Translations under genes and position numbers: made by a program
The notes under the pieces: model-generated
Told to the model about the DNA's origin: nothing
Seen by the model: only the letters and a program-made list of their open reading frames with translations
Databases searched by the model: none
NCBI GenBank assembly: GCA_014879445.1
Contig: JACSSC010000014.1
Coordinates: forward strand, 1-39,842
Direction of reading: 5' to 3'
DNA: 39,842 nucleotides
DNA from: Candidatus Competibacteraceae bacterium
Lineage (GTDB): Bacteria > Bacteroidota > Bacteroidia > CAIKAF01
Shown: positions 1 to 7,518 of the stretch, in pieces
Position numbering within the stretch: the stretch's first letter is position 1
Layout of the letters: each line of letters opens with the position of its first letter

Positions 1-19
1 AGATGTGTATAAGAGACAG
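1..19 (+). other. Nextera/Tn5 mosaic-end adapter (library artefact)
   Basis: The first 19 bases, AGATGTGTATAAGAGACAG, are exactly the Tn5 mosaic end used in Nextera library adapters. This is technical sequence and not genomic DNA. It introduces an in-frame stop (bases 10-12) just before the coding sequence that follows, so it hides the fact that the first gene runs off the contig. Confidence 0.96.
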
Positions 20-21
20 GT

Positions 22-1386
22 ACTAATTTTGTTGGTACCACCGACAATATTGGCCTCGATTTTAGAACTAATAATACCAACCGTATTCGCATATACAACT
101 CAGGATTAGTACAAGTAGGTGCTGTTGCTAATGCAGCCGGCGATTTTATGCTGGTAACCGGCAATACAACGAATCCCTGGTCGCTCAATGCTACTAGTGG
201 TGGAAATGGGGGAGCCGGATATTTTGAAATTTTATCAGGTAATACAACCAATTTCTCTTCAATTGATGCATATAATCAGGGATCAGGTGCCGGTAATGCT
301 ATATTGGGCACAAGAGATGGCACTTCTACCGGCTCAGGAGTGTCCGGTATGACTAATTCAACCAATGTACAAAGTTCCGGAGTGCGTGGAACCTTTTACA
401 ACGCATTAAATGGAACAGGATTTTCGGGTACGCTTACACGTGCTGCCGTTCGGGGCGAGGCCACTCAAACAGGTACTTATAATTTTGGAACAATGGGATT
501 TGGTGGTATCTCAACAAGAAGCGGAGGAGTGGTGGGATATGATCAAATCGGAGCAACAGTATATGCTAGAGGCGCATTAGGGTATTGGGGTTCTGCCGGC
601 GATTTTTCTGTCTATGGGTTTGGATTAGCTTATACTACCGGCGTAGCAACAGGTATGCTTCCAACCGAATTTAATCTGTTGCATCCATACAACGAACCAC
701 TGCCATCTGTAAATTCACATACCGGTCTGGGTATCTATGGCGGCATGATGGGTGGTTGGATTAGAGGACTGGTATATGGCACACACCTAAAAGGCGATAA
801 ATACAGCTTGTATGTGGATGGCAAAACACTTACCAATCACCCCATATCCGAATTGATGGATAATGGCTCAGACAAACGTGCAGTGGGATATGCACAAATG
901 GGATTATCCGCCGACTTAACTTTCAAAGGAAAGAGCCGTTTGCAAAACGGATATGCCAAAATTGAACTCCCTGCGGAAATTCACACATTGCTGATGAATG
1001 ATCAGGTCATCGTAACAGTTACCCCAACCGGAAAATGCAACGGTTTGTATATTGAAGAATCTTCTAACACAAGTTTTGTAGTTCGCGAACTGGGTGATGG
1101 AGCTTCAAATGTAGGTTTTCACTGGATTGTAGTAGGCGAACGTAAAATAAATTCAGCACCTATTTCAAAAGAAATATTAGCCGGCGACTTCGACAAAAAA
1201 ATGAATGGAGTCATGTTTAATGATGCCAATACCGAAGAAAATGCTCAACCTATGTGGTGGGATGGCAAACAAATGCGCTTTGAGTCCATGCCCGAAGATG
1301 TTTTCTACGAATACAAAGGCAAACATATAGAAGAGCAAAAGAAAATCAATGAGCAAAATATGCCGGCCTTCAGAAAAAGAAAATAA
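22..1386 (+). CDS. 5'-truncated fibre-like surface protein
   Basis: The frame is open from base 22, directly after the adapter, to the TAA at 1384-1386. The first ATG (148) is therefore probably not the start and the N-terminus is missing. The first visible residues (GTTDNIGLDFRTNNTNRIRI) match a repeat style common in long Bacteroidota surface proteins with tail-fibre-like stalks. The middle is rich in Gly, Ser, Thr and Asn (many GNTTN and SGSG-type segments), as expected for beta-structured fibre or adhesin regions. The last 150 or so residues form a more ordered domain with the stretch YAKIELPAEIHTLL followed by QVIVTVTPTG, then a charged tail ending FRKRK. No type IX sorting domain is visible at the C-terminus. 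The function is not established; a cell-surface fibre or contractile-apparatus-associated protein is an inference. Confidence 0.75.
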   Translation, partial: TNFVGTTDNIGLDFRTNNTNRIRIYNSGLVQVGAVANAAGDFMLVTGNTTNPWSLNATSGGNGGAGYFEILSGNTTNFSSIDAYNQGSGAGNAILGTRDGTSTGSGVSGMTNSTNVQSSGVRGTFYNALNGTGFSGTLTRAAVRGEATQTGTYNFGTMGFGGISTRSGGVVGYDQIGATVYARGALGYWGSAGDFSVYGFGLAYTTGVATGMLPTEFNLLHPYNEPLPSVNSHTGLGIYGGMMGGWIRGLVYGTHLKGDKYSLYVDGKTLTNHPISELMDNGSDKRAVGYAQMGLSADLTFKGKSRLQNGYAKIELPAEIHTLLMNDQVIVTVTPTGKCNGLYIEESSNTSFVVRELGDGASNVGFHWIVVGERKINSAPISKEILAGDFDKKMNGVMFNDANTEENAQPMWWDGKQMRFESMPEDVFYEYKGKHIEEQKKINEQNMPAFRKRK

Positions 1387-1438
1387 TTTCTGACGATCTT
1401 TCATTTCTTGTAATCATACAACCCAAAATAATTTATGC

Positions 1439-1446
1439 TATTTTTG
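1439..1446 (+). promoter_or_regulatory. -7 promoter element before the AAA ATPase gene
   Basis: TATTTTTG fits the Bacteroidota TAnnTTTG -7 consensus. It ends 10 nt before the ATG at 1457, which would give a very short leader. No well-placed TTG -33 element is visible, so this call is moderate. Confidence 0.4.
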
Positions 1447-1456
1447 GTTGTATTAT

Positions 1457-2038
1457 ATGCAAGCCCTTTCTTATAAAATCATCATTACCGGCGGACCGGG
1501 ATTTGGCAAATCGAGTATCATTTCTGCCCTTGAAAATCGTGGGTTTCTAGTTTTTCATGAAGTATCTCGGCAAATCATCAGCCGGCAAATCAGCGAAGCA
1601 GGCGATATTTTACCCTGGCGCAATCATACGGCCTTTCATCATACCGTATGGCAACAACGCCTGTTTCAATTTGAACAAGCATCCGGCTTATGCTTTTTTG
1701 ATAGGGGCCTCCCCGACTCTGTGGCATACCTAATGGCCGACAATATCCCCGTACCCAAGCAACACGCCAATTCGCCTGTTCTTAAATCTTATTATCCCAC
1801 TGTGTTTATTACACCACCCTGGCCCGATATATTTCATAACGACAGCGAACGAAAAGAATCGTTTGATAAAGCCGTGCATATACATACGCAATTAACCAAT
1901 CTATATGCTCAACTCGGATATACCTGCACCGAAATCCCTCTAGGCAACATCATGCAGCGAGTTGATTTTGTACTCAAGTACCTTGCCGAAATGCAAATCC
2001 CCATAGTCAACCCCACCTCTCATGCCCAGCATCCATGA
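1457..2038 (+). CDS. AAA_28-type ATP-binding protein
   Basis: This 193-aa protein opens with a P-loop, TGGPGFGKSS, about 10 residues from the start, followed by the EVSRQII segment typical of the AAA_28 (NadR/Ttd14-like) P-loop family. A FFDRG motif near residue 78 fits a Walker B-like or nucleotide-kinase LID-proximal aspartate, and SVAYL follows as in other members. The family is thought to bind and perhaps phosphorylate small substrates, but most members are uncharacterised, so no substrate is assigned. ATG at 1457 is chosen over the in-frame TTG at 1448. The last 17 bases overlap the start of recQ, so the two genes are probably translated from one mRNA. Confidence 0.8.
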   Translation: MQALSYKIIITGGPGFGKSSIISALENRGFLVFHEVSRQIISRQISEAGDILPWRNHTAFHHTVWQQRLFQFEQASGLCFFDRGLPDSVAYLMADNIPVPKQHANSPVLKSYYPTVFITPPWPDIFHNDSERKESFDKAVHIHTQLTNLYAQLGYTCTEIPLGNIMQRVDFVLKYLAEMQIPIVNPTSHAQHP

Positions 2039-3932
2039 TATATTAAAGCAATATTGGGGCTTTGAAAGCTTTCGCCCTATGCAGGAGGAAATCATTTCTT
2101 CCGTATTGGCCGGTCGCGATACCCTGGCTCTCTTGCCTACAGGCGGTGGAAAATCCATCTGCTTTCAAATTCCTGCGCTCCACAAACCGGGTATATGCCT
2201 TGTTATAAGCCCCCTCATCGCTCTGATGAAAGATCAGGTTCAAAACCTTAAAAAACGGGGCATCAAAGCGACTGCAATATATGCCGGTATGAGTTACAAA
2301 GAAACAGATACCGAACTCGACAACTGCGTTTTTGGCAATTACAAGTTTTTGTACGTTTCACCCGAACGCCTCAAAACGCAACTCTTTATCGAACGGTTCA
2401 AACGCATGAACTGCAACCTGATTGCGGTTGATGAATCTCACTGCATTTCTCAATGGGGATACGACTTCCGACCTCCCTATCTCGACATTGCCGATATTCG
2501 CGTCTATCACCCCCACACACCCATACTGGCGCTTACCGCAACCGCCACATCTTTAGTGATTGATGATATTCAGGAGAAACTGCTTTTCCCCAAAAAAAAT
2601 GTGTTGCGAAAAAGTTTCTATCGCCCAAACATCGTTTATACTGTTCAGCATACCGAAGACAAATTCTCAGAACTGGAGAAAAACATTCGCAATACCGAGC
2701 AAAGCGTTATCGTATATGTTCGCAACCGCAAACGCACACGTGCCATTGCCGAATGGCTCATGAAAAAAAATATTACAGCCCATTTTTATCATGCCGGGCT
2801 CGACCACGCAACACGCAACGAACGACAGGAAGCATGGCTCAACAACCAATTCCGTGTTATGGTTGCTACCAATGCCTTTGGTATGGGAATTGACAAACCG
2901 GATGTTCGCCTTGTGGTTCACATGGATTTGCCCGATTGCATTGAAGCATACTTCCAGGAAGCTGGCAGAGCAGGAAGAGACGAAAAACAAGCCACCGCCA
3001 TCCTCCTCTATCAGCAGCACGATATTGACGAACAGAAGCGATTCCTCGAAGAACAATTTCCGCCCATCGAAGAAATTAAACATTGCTATAATGCCCTTTG
3101 CGATTACCTTTCTCTGGCTGTCGGATCAGGCGAGAACAGCACTTTCTCTGTTGACTTGGGCGACTTCTCTTATCATTTCAAAATCCCCGTCAATACCCTG
3201 TTTCATGCATTGCGCTTTCTCGAAAAACAAGGATGGCTCAGCTTTACCGACCGCGAAGAGGCATTCTCAAAAATTCATATTCATAAACCGGATGTATTTT
3301 ACACATCATTGCCTTCCGATTTCGATCGCGAACTTATGCAAATGCTTGTTCGTTCGTATGAAGGTCTTTTCGATCAGTTTGTATGGATTCAGGAAAGCAC
3401 GCTGGCTCGCAAAATGCAAACTTCTACCGAACGCATCGTAAATCATCTACGTATGTTGCACCGCCTCGATGTGCTCCGCTATGCACACAAAAAAACAGGT
3501 TTCCGTATCACTCTCCTCTCCCCTCGCCTGCCTCAAAAAGATTTAATCATATCAAAAAAAATGTATGATGAACGCAAAAAATCAGCTACACGAAACATGG
3601 AATCGGTCATTCATTATGTTTCGCAAACCGACAAATGCCGCAATCTTGTACTATTGCATTATTTTGATGAAAATAGAAATGATAATTGTCGCCGGTGTGA
3701 TGTATGTCTTCAGACGCTAAGTCGCGAATCCGATACTTTTGCTCGTATCGTTCAACAGTTACAAAAACAACCCGACGATTTAATTTATCTGCCCGTTTTA
3801 GAACAACTCATCCCAGATATCAAATTCGACCAATATAAATATTTACGATGGTTGAGCGATCATCACATCATTCATATCAATCCGATGAATATGGTGATTA
3901 TTGACAGAATAAAATTGAATACCCTGCATTAA
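2022..3932 (+). CDS. recQ: ATP-dependent DNA helicase RecQ
   Basis: This 636-aa superfamily 2 helicase unwinds DNA 3' to 5' in recombination and replication-fork repair in the cytoplasm. Visible motifs: motif 0 near residues 14-21 (FESFRPMQ), Walker A TGGGKS at 40-45, the DESH Walker B box at 137-140 followed by CISQWG, and motif VI QEAGRAGRD near residue 320. A zinc-binding cluster of four cysteines (C539, C556, C559, C562) marks the RecQ C-terminal zinc subdomain. Only 74 residues follow it, which is short for a complete winged helix plus HRDC domain, so this resembles the short RecQ paralogue that often accompanies a longer RecQ in Bacteroidota. The start overlaps the preceding ATPase gene by 17 bp. 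The stop lies 8 bases from the convergent neighbour. Confidence 0.95.
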   Translation: MPSIHDILKQYWGFESFRPMQEEIISSVLAGRDTLALLPTGGGKSICFQIPALHKPGICLVISPLIALMKDQVQNLKKRGIKATAIYAGMSYKETDTELDNCVFGNYKFLYVSPERLKTQLFIERFKRMNCNLIAVDESHCISQWGYDFRPPYLDIADIRVYHPHTPILALTATATSLVIDDIQEKLLFPKKNVLRKSFYRPNIVYTVQHTEDKFSELEKNIRNTEQSVIVYVRNRKRTRAIAEWLMKKNITAHFYHAGLDHATRNERQEAWLNNQFRVMVATNAFGMGIDKPDVRLVVHMDLPDCIEAYFQEAGRAGRDEKQATAILLYQQHDIDEQKRFLEEQFPPIEEIKHCYNALCDYLSLAVGSGENSTFSVDLGDFSYHFKIPVNTLFHALRFLEKQGWLSFTDREEAFSKIHIHKPDVFYTSLPSDFDRELMQMLVRSYEGLFDQFVWIQESTLARKMQTSTERIVNHLRMLHRLDVLRYAHKKTGFRITLLSPRLPQKDLIISKKMYDERKKSATRNMESVIHYVSQTDKCRNLVLLHYFDENRNDNCRRCDVCLQTLSRESDTFARIVQQLQKQPDDLIYLPVLEQLIPDIKFDQYKYLRWLSDHHIIHINPMNMVIIDRIKLNTLH

Positions 3933-3937
3933 CAGGG
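3922..3937. terminator. Small hairpin between convergent recQ and the PLP-enzyme gene
   Basis: CCCTG and CAGGG form a 5-bp stem with a 6-nt loop, overlapping the recQ stop codon. There is no U-tract on either strand, so it is at best a weak shared terminator or RNA-end stabiliser. Confidence 0.3.
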
Positions 3938-3940
3938 CGA

Positions 3941-5086
3941 TTAGTATATGCCCAATGCCTGCTCCAAGTCGGCAAGCAAATCATCTATATCTTCAACCCC
4001 CACACTCAGGCGCAACATATTATCAACCACTCCAGCTCGAATACGCTCTTCTGCTGGTATCGAGGCATGTGTCATCGTTGCCGGATGATTCACCAACGAC
4101 TCAACACCTCCTAATGATTCAGCCAAACTGAAAACATGAAAAGAGGAAGCTATTCTGAAAGTTTTTTCCATGTCGGCATTTTTCAGCACAATGGATATCA
4201 TGCCCCCAAATCCACGCATTTGCTTACAGGCAATATCATGATTGGGATGATCCTCAAAACCCGGCCAATATACTTTTTCAATGGCAGCATGTTGACGCAG
4301 ATAGCGTGCTATTCGTTCGCCATTTTCGCAATGTCGTTGCATACGAAGATGTAGGGTTTTTATGCCACGCAGCACAAGAAAACTATCCATGGGGCCGGGC
4401 GTGGCGCCACACGAATTATGTATAAATGCTAAACGCTCATATAAATTCGTGTCATTGGTACACAAAGCGCCCATCACTACATCGCTGTGCCCTCCCAAAT
4501 ACTTGGTTACCGAGTGCATCACAATGTCTGCACCAAGGTCGGACGGATTCTGCAAATAGGGTGATGCAAATGTATTGTCAACACCTAATATCAATTCATG
4601 TTTGCGAGCCAATTCGGCACATGCTGCTATATCCACTATCTGCATCGTAGGGTTGGTAGGGGTTTCTATCCATATCAAACGGGTTTGTGCATTGATGTGA
4701 GCGGCAATCGCCGAGGCATCACTTAAATCAATAAAATGAAAGCGTATGCCCATAGGGGCAAATACTTTTGTAAACATGCGGTATGTGCCACCATACAAAT
4801 CACTGCCTGTTATCACCTCCTCCCCCGGTTTCAACAATTTAATGACGGCATCAATAGCACCCATACCACTCGAAAAACAAAGGCCATATTGGGTGTTTTC
4901 AAGCGACGCAATGCATTGTTCAAGCGCCTGCCGTGTAGGATTTTTTCCGCGGGCATATGCATATCCTTTATGCTTGCCAGGCGATTCCTGCACATAGGTT
5001 GATGTTTGAAAAATCGGCGTCATAATAGCGCCTGTGCCTGCATCAGGATGCTGACCGGCATGTATTACTTTGGTGTTAAATTTCAT
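3941..5086 (-). CDS. Cystathionine gamma-synthase/lyase family PLP enzyme
   Basis: This 381-aa protein is a full-length member of the Cys/Met-metabolism PLP-dependent family (MetB/MetC/CGL), acting in the cytoplasm on cystathionine or O-acylhomoserine. Family marks: Y43-A-Y-A-R near the N-terminus (phosphate-binding Tyr/Arg of the neighbouring subunit), SSGMGAI at 72-78 (cofactor-phosphate loop), D170-N-T-F-A-S, and the Schiff-base lysine K195 in SVTKYLGGH. The sequence does not by itself separate gamma-synthase, gamma-lyase and beta-lyase activities, so no symbol is given. It lies 57 bp downstream of sucC on the same strand with no clear promoter of its own, and may be read through from the sucC promoter. 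Confidence 0.9.
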   Translation of the reverse strand: MKFNTKVIHAGQHPDAGTGAIMTPIFQTSTYVQESPGKHKGYAYARGKNPTRQALEQCIASLENTQYGLCFSSGMGAIDAVIKLLKPGEEVITGSDLYGGTYRMFTKVFAPMGIRFHFIDLSDASAIAAHINAQTRLIWIETPTNPTMQIVDIAACAELARKHELILGVDNTFASPYLQNPSDLGADIVMHSVTKYLGGHSDVVMGALCTNDTNLYERLAFIHNSCGATPGPMDSFLVLRGIKTLHLRMQRHCENGERIARYLRQHAAIEKVYWPGFEDHPNHDIACKQMRGFGGMISIVLKNADMEKTFRIASSFHVFSLAESLGGVESLVNHPATMTHASIPAEERIRAGVVDNMLRLSVGVEDIDDLLADLEQALGIY

Positions 5087-5143
5087 TCCAACAAGCTTTA
5101 ATGTTGTGTCATCTTTGGGCCGAACTCAACCCCTTGCATCTCG

Positions 5144-6334
5144 TTAGGCCAATACCGACTTCACCTTCATGGCTGCTTCTTGCAACTCAATGGCCGATAG
5201 CACTTCTAAGCCCGACTCATCTATCAGTTTTTTGGCTATTTCTGCATTGGTGCCTTGTAATCGTACAATGATTGGCACGTGAATGTTGCCAATGTTTTTA
5301 TAGGCATCCACAATACCCTGCGCCACACGGTCGCAACGCACAATTCCGCCAAATATATTCACTAAAATGGCTTTTACATTATCATCTTTCAATATAATGC
5401 GAAACGCCTCTTCTACTCGCTTGGCATCGGCCGTGCCTCCCACATCCAAAAAGTTGGCCGGCTCTCCTCCACTTAGCTTAATCATATCCATTGTTGCCAT
5501 AGCCAACCCGGCACCATTCACCATACATCCTACATTTCCGTCCAGCTTCACGTAGTTCAGATTATATTTTCCTGCTTCTACTTCGGTAGGATCCTCTTCG
5601 CGTATGTCGCGGTAAGCATATAAGTCCTGATGACGATATAAGGCATTTTCATCTAAATTCACCTTCGCATCTACGGCAATAATTTTGTCGTCCGACGTCT
5701 TTAACACCGGATTAATTTCAAACATCGAAGAATCGGTTTGCTCATACGCCGTATAAAGATTGGTTACAAAACGCACCATTTCCTTGTAAGCATTGCCCGA
5801 CAATCCGAGATTAAATGCCACTTTTCGTGCCTGAAATGGCATCAATCCGGCCTTGGGGTCAATCTCTTCTTTAAAAATCAAATGTGGCGTTTTTTCAGCA
5901 ACTTCTTCAATGTCCATCCCTCCTTCTGTCGAGTACATGATGATGTTACGGCCTGTGCTACGATTTAGCAACACACTCATATAAAATTCTTTGGGCTCTG
6001 ATGCGCCCGGATAAAAAACATCCTGCGAAACCAATACCATGTGCACTTGCTTGCCTTCAGCACCTGTTTGCTTGGTCACCAAATTCATACCAATAATTTG
6101 CGATGATAAATCACGCACTTCATCCAATGTCTTAGCTAATTTAATACCTCCGCCTTTTCCACGCCCTCCGGCATGCACCTGTGCTTTTATCACCCACCAC
6201 TGTGTGCCCGTCTGCTCTGTAATCTTTTTGGCCGCCTCTACCGCTTCTTCTGCACTGTGTGCCAAAATGCCTTCCTGAATGGCCACGCCATAACGCTTCA
6301 ACACTTCCTTGGCCTGATATTCATGTATGTTCAT
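5144..6334 (-). CDS. sucC: Succinyl-CoA synthetase, beta subunit
   Basis: This 396-aa protein is the nucleotide-binding beta subunit of succinyl-CoA ligase, which couples succinyl-CoA hydrolysis to ADP or GDP phosphorylation in the TCA cycle. It begins with the family hallmark MNIHEYQAKEVLKRYG, so the ATG at 6334 is preferred over an upstream in-frame start at 6382. ATP-grasp features are visible: KAQVHAGGRGKGGG near residue 45, EINPV (metal/nucleotide region) near 200, and the C-terminal GG(T)ADA and NIFGGI segments of the CoA-ligase-like domain. Length and motifs are normal. The alpha subunit gene (sucD) is not in the window, so the subunits are unlinked here, which is common in Bacteroidota. 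Confidence 0.96.
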   Translation of the reverse strand: MNIHEYQAKEVLKRYGVAIQEGILAHSAEEAVEAAKKITEQTGTQWWVIKAQVHAGGRGKGGGIKLAKTLDEVRDLSSQIIGMNLVTKQTGAEGKQVHMVLVSQDVFYPGASEPKEFYMSVLLNRSTGRNIIMYSTEGGMDIEEVAEKTPHLIFKEEIDPKAGLMPFQARKVAFNLGLSGNAYKEMVRFVTNLYTAYEQTDSSMFEINPVLKTSDDKIIAVDAKVNLDENALYRHQDLYAYRDIREEDPTEVEAGKYNLNYVKLDGNVGCMVNGAGLAMATMDMIKLSGGEPANFLDVGGTADAKRVEEAFRIILKDDNVKAILVNIFGGIVRCDRVAQGIVDAYKNIGNIHVPIIVRLQGTNAEIAKKLIDESGLEVLSAIELQEAAMKVKSVLA

Positions 6335-6360
6335 ACTATAGATTTTACTGTTTAAGGGCA

Positions 6361-6390
6361 CAAATTTAATCGAATCGCCCAAAGCAACAA
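6361..6390 (-). promoter_or_regulatory. sucC promoter
   Basis: On the minus strand TTG (6388-6390) is followed after 19 nt by TAAATTTG (6361-6368), a full match to the Bacteroidota TTG-N19-TAnnTTTG pattern. It sits about 27 nt upstream of the sucC ATG and supports the start at 6334. Confidence 0.65.
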
Positions 6391-6432
6391 ACCCGTTGAT
6401 GCACTATTTATGTTTTCTTTTTTAAGTTCATT

Positions 6433-6592
6433 TTATGGGCGCCTTTTCCGTCTCCGGCTTCAAGCGTCGTTGTAGTGCAGGGTGGCGCCACGTTGTGCGG
6501 GGTCTGGCATGACTGGCTGCCAGCCGCCACCGCCTGCCGCCTCCATCTGCACTTCTGCCACCGGCTTTACTCCTTCGCTGGGGCGCATCAAT
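6433..6592. other. GC-rich noncoding block, possible interspersed repeat
   Basis: Roughly 160 bp between sucC and the sensor gene is far more GC-rich than its surroundings, which return to AT-rich sequence at once on both sides. It holds the palindrome GTGGCGCCAC (6482-6491), the inverted repeat CTGGC-T-GCCAG (6513-6523) and GGCGG-type strings on the minus strand. A 64-codon minus-strand frame across it (6428-6622) has low-complexity Arg/Ala/Gly-rich translation and no recognisable domain, so I do not call it a gene. The rest of the 6335-6639 gap contains only the sucC promoter and AT-rich filler. Confidence 0.5.
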
Positions 6593-6639
6593 ATTTAATT
6601 GTGTTTTGTATTCATCTTTCACCTCAGCAATCCATCATG

Positions 6640-7254
6640 CTAATTGAGCATATGGTCTTTCGGCTTGCTTAACGGAAATATCGTCTTCGATGAAAATACA
6701 AGCACTTGTAACACAACCAATATGATGATAATGATGATGAATGCAAATTGCGACGATGACTTAATCGTTGCATACTCTGATTCTGCTTGCTGCATAATCA
6801 GCTTCGACTCCTCCAACTGAATGGAAGAAAGCTGAATAAGTAATAGCAGTGATTTGTTTGTATAAAAATAATGATTGTCTGAAATGTTTTGTTCTATCTT
6901 CTTAAAATAATCGAGCAATGCCGTGGCAGTTACACTTTCAGTTTCCGTTAGTTTCGTTTTCATATAGGCATTATACAACTCATAAAACTCATGATTTAAA
7001 CTTCGTAAGTTCTCAGCTTTCATTCGCTGATCCATGTCGGCTTGTAACTCTTCCCTGATTTGATAAATAATGGATGTCATTTTTAAAATATATCCCTCAG
7101 CTATCAAACGGTCTTCATACAATGTGGCTATTGATTTTTTTACTTTGTTTGTATGAACCCTGTCAAGATAGTTGCTGAATAATACCAACAAGCAAAGTGA
7201 AAAAAGTAAAGCGGATGCAAAAATTTTATTTCTAACGCTATATGTCCATTTCAT
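6640..7254 (-). CDS. Membrane four-helix-bundle sensor protein without output domain
   Basis: This 204-aa protein has a transmembrane helix near residues 11-29, a long charged helical region (about 30-165), a second hydrophobic helix (about 171-189, with a run of isoleucines) and a 15-residue cytoplasmic tail. The arrangement is that of the 4HB_MCP periplasmic ligand-sensing bundle of chemoreceptors and histidine kinases. HAMP, kinase and methyl-accepting domains are all absent. It sits at the downstream end of a run of minus-strand signalling genes, 264 bp after the REC-PAS-kinase gene, and may act as a detached sensor for a soluble kinase next door. That partnership is inference from position only. 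Confidence 0.6.
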   Translation of the reverse strand: MKWTYSVRNKIFASALLFSLCLLVLFSNYLDRVHTNKVKKSIATLYEDRLIAEGYILKMTSIIYQIREELQADMDQRMKAENLRSLNHEFYELYNAYMKTKLTETESVTATALLDYFKKIEQNISDNHYFYTNKSLLLLIQLSSIQLEESKLIMQQAESEYATIKSSSQFAFIIIIIILVVLQVLVFSSKTIFPLSKPKDHMLN

Positions 7255-7321
7255 CGTTTATATCATTTATCACTTTGTTATATTCTTCTCCTCAAAAATT
7301 TTATACCATAATATCATTACT

Positions 7322-7329
7322 CAAATATA
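7322..7329 (-). promoter_or_regulatory. -7 element upstream of the four-helix-bundle sensor gene
   Basis: The minus strand reads TATATTTG (TAnnTTTG) about 67 nt before the ATG at 7254. No well-spaced -33 TTG is visible. The surrounding 264-bp gap (7255-7518) contains nothing else I can identify. Confidence 0.35.
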
Positions 7330-7518
7330 GAAAAAAATGATGCCATCAGCTCCCACAAAATAAGTTTCTGTAATCTTCTAATTTCTTCCATTATGCGATA
7401 CTAATTAAAGGACTGATGCATTGTCAAAGTACAAAAAATCAAATATTGAAATCATGTATGGCATACTCTGATGGAATTTCTTTTTTAAATTTGGTAATGC
7501 ACAAGCCAATCAATACAC

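Noticed and set aside
148-1386. Complete gene starting at ATG 148
   Set aside because: The frame is open back to the adapter junction and encodes a repeat motif typical of this protein class, so ATG 148 is internal.
6428-6622. 64-aa minus-strand ORF in the GC-rich block
   Set aside because: Arg/Ala/Gly-rich translation driven by base composition, no ribosome or promoter signal and no domain.
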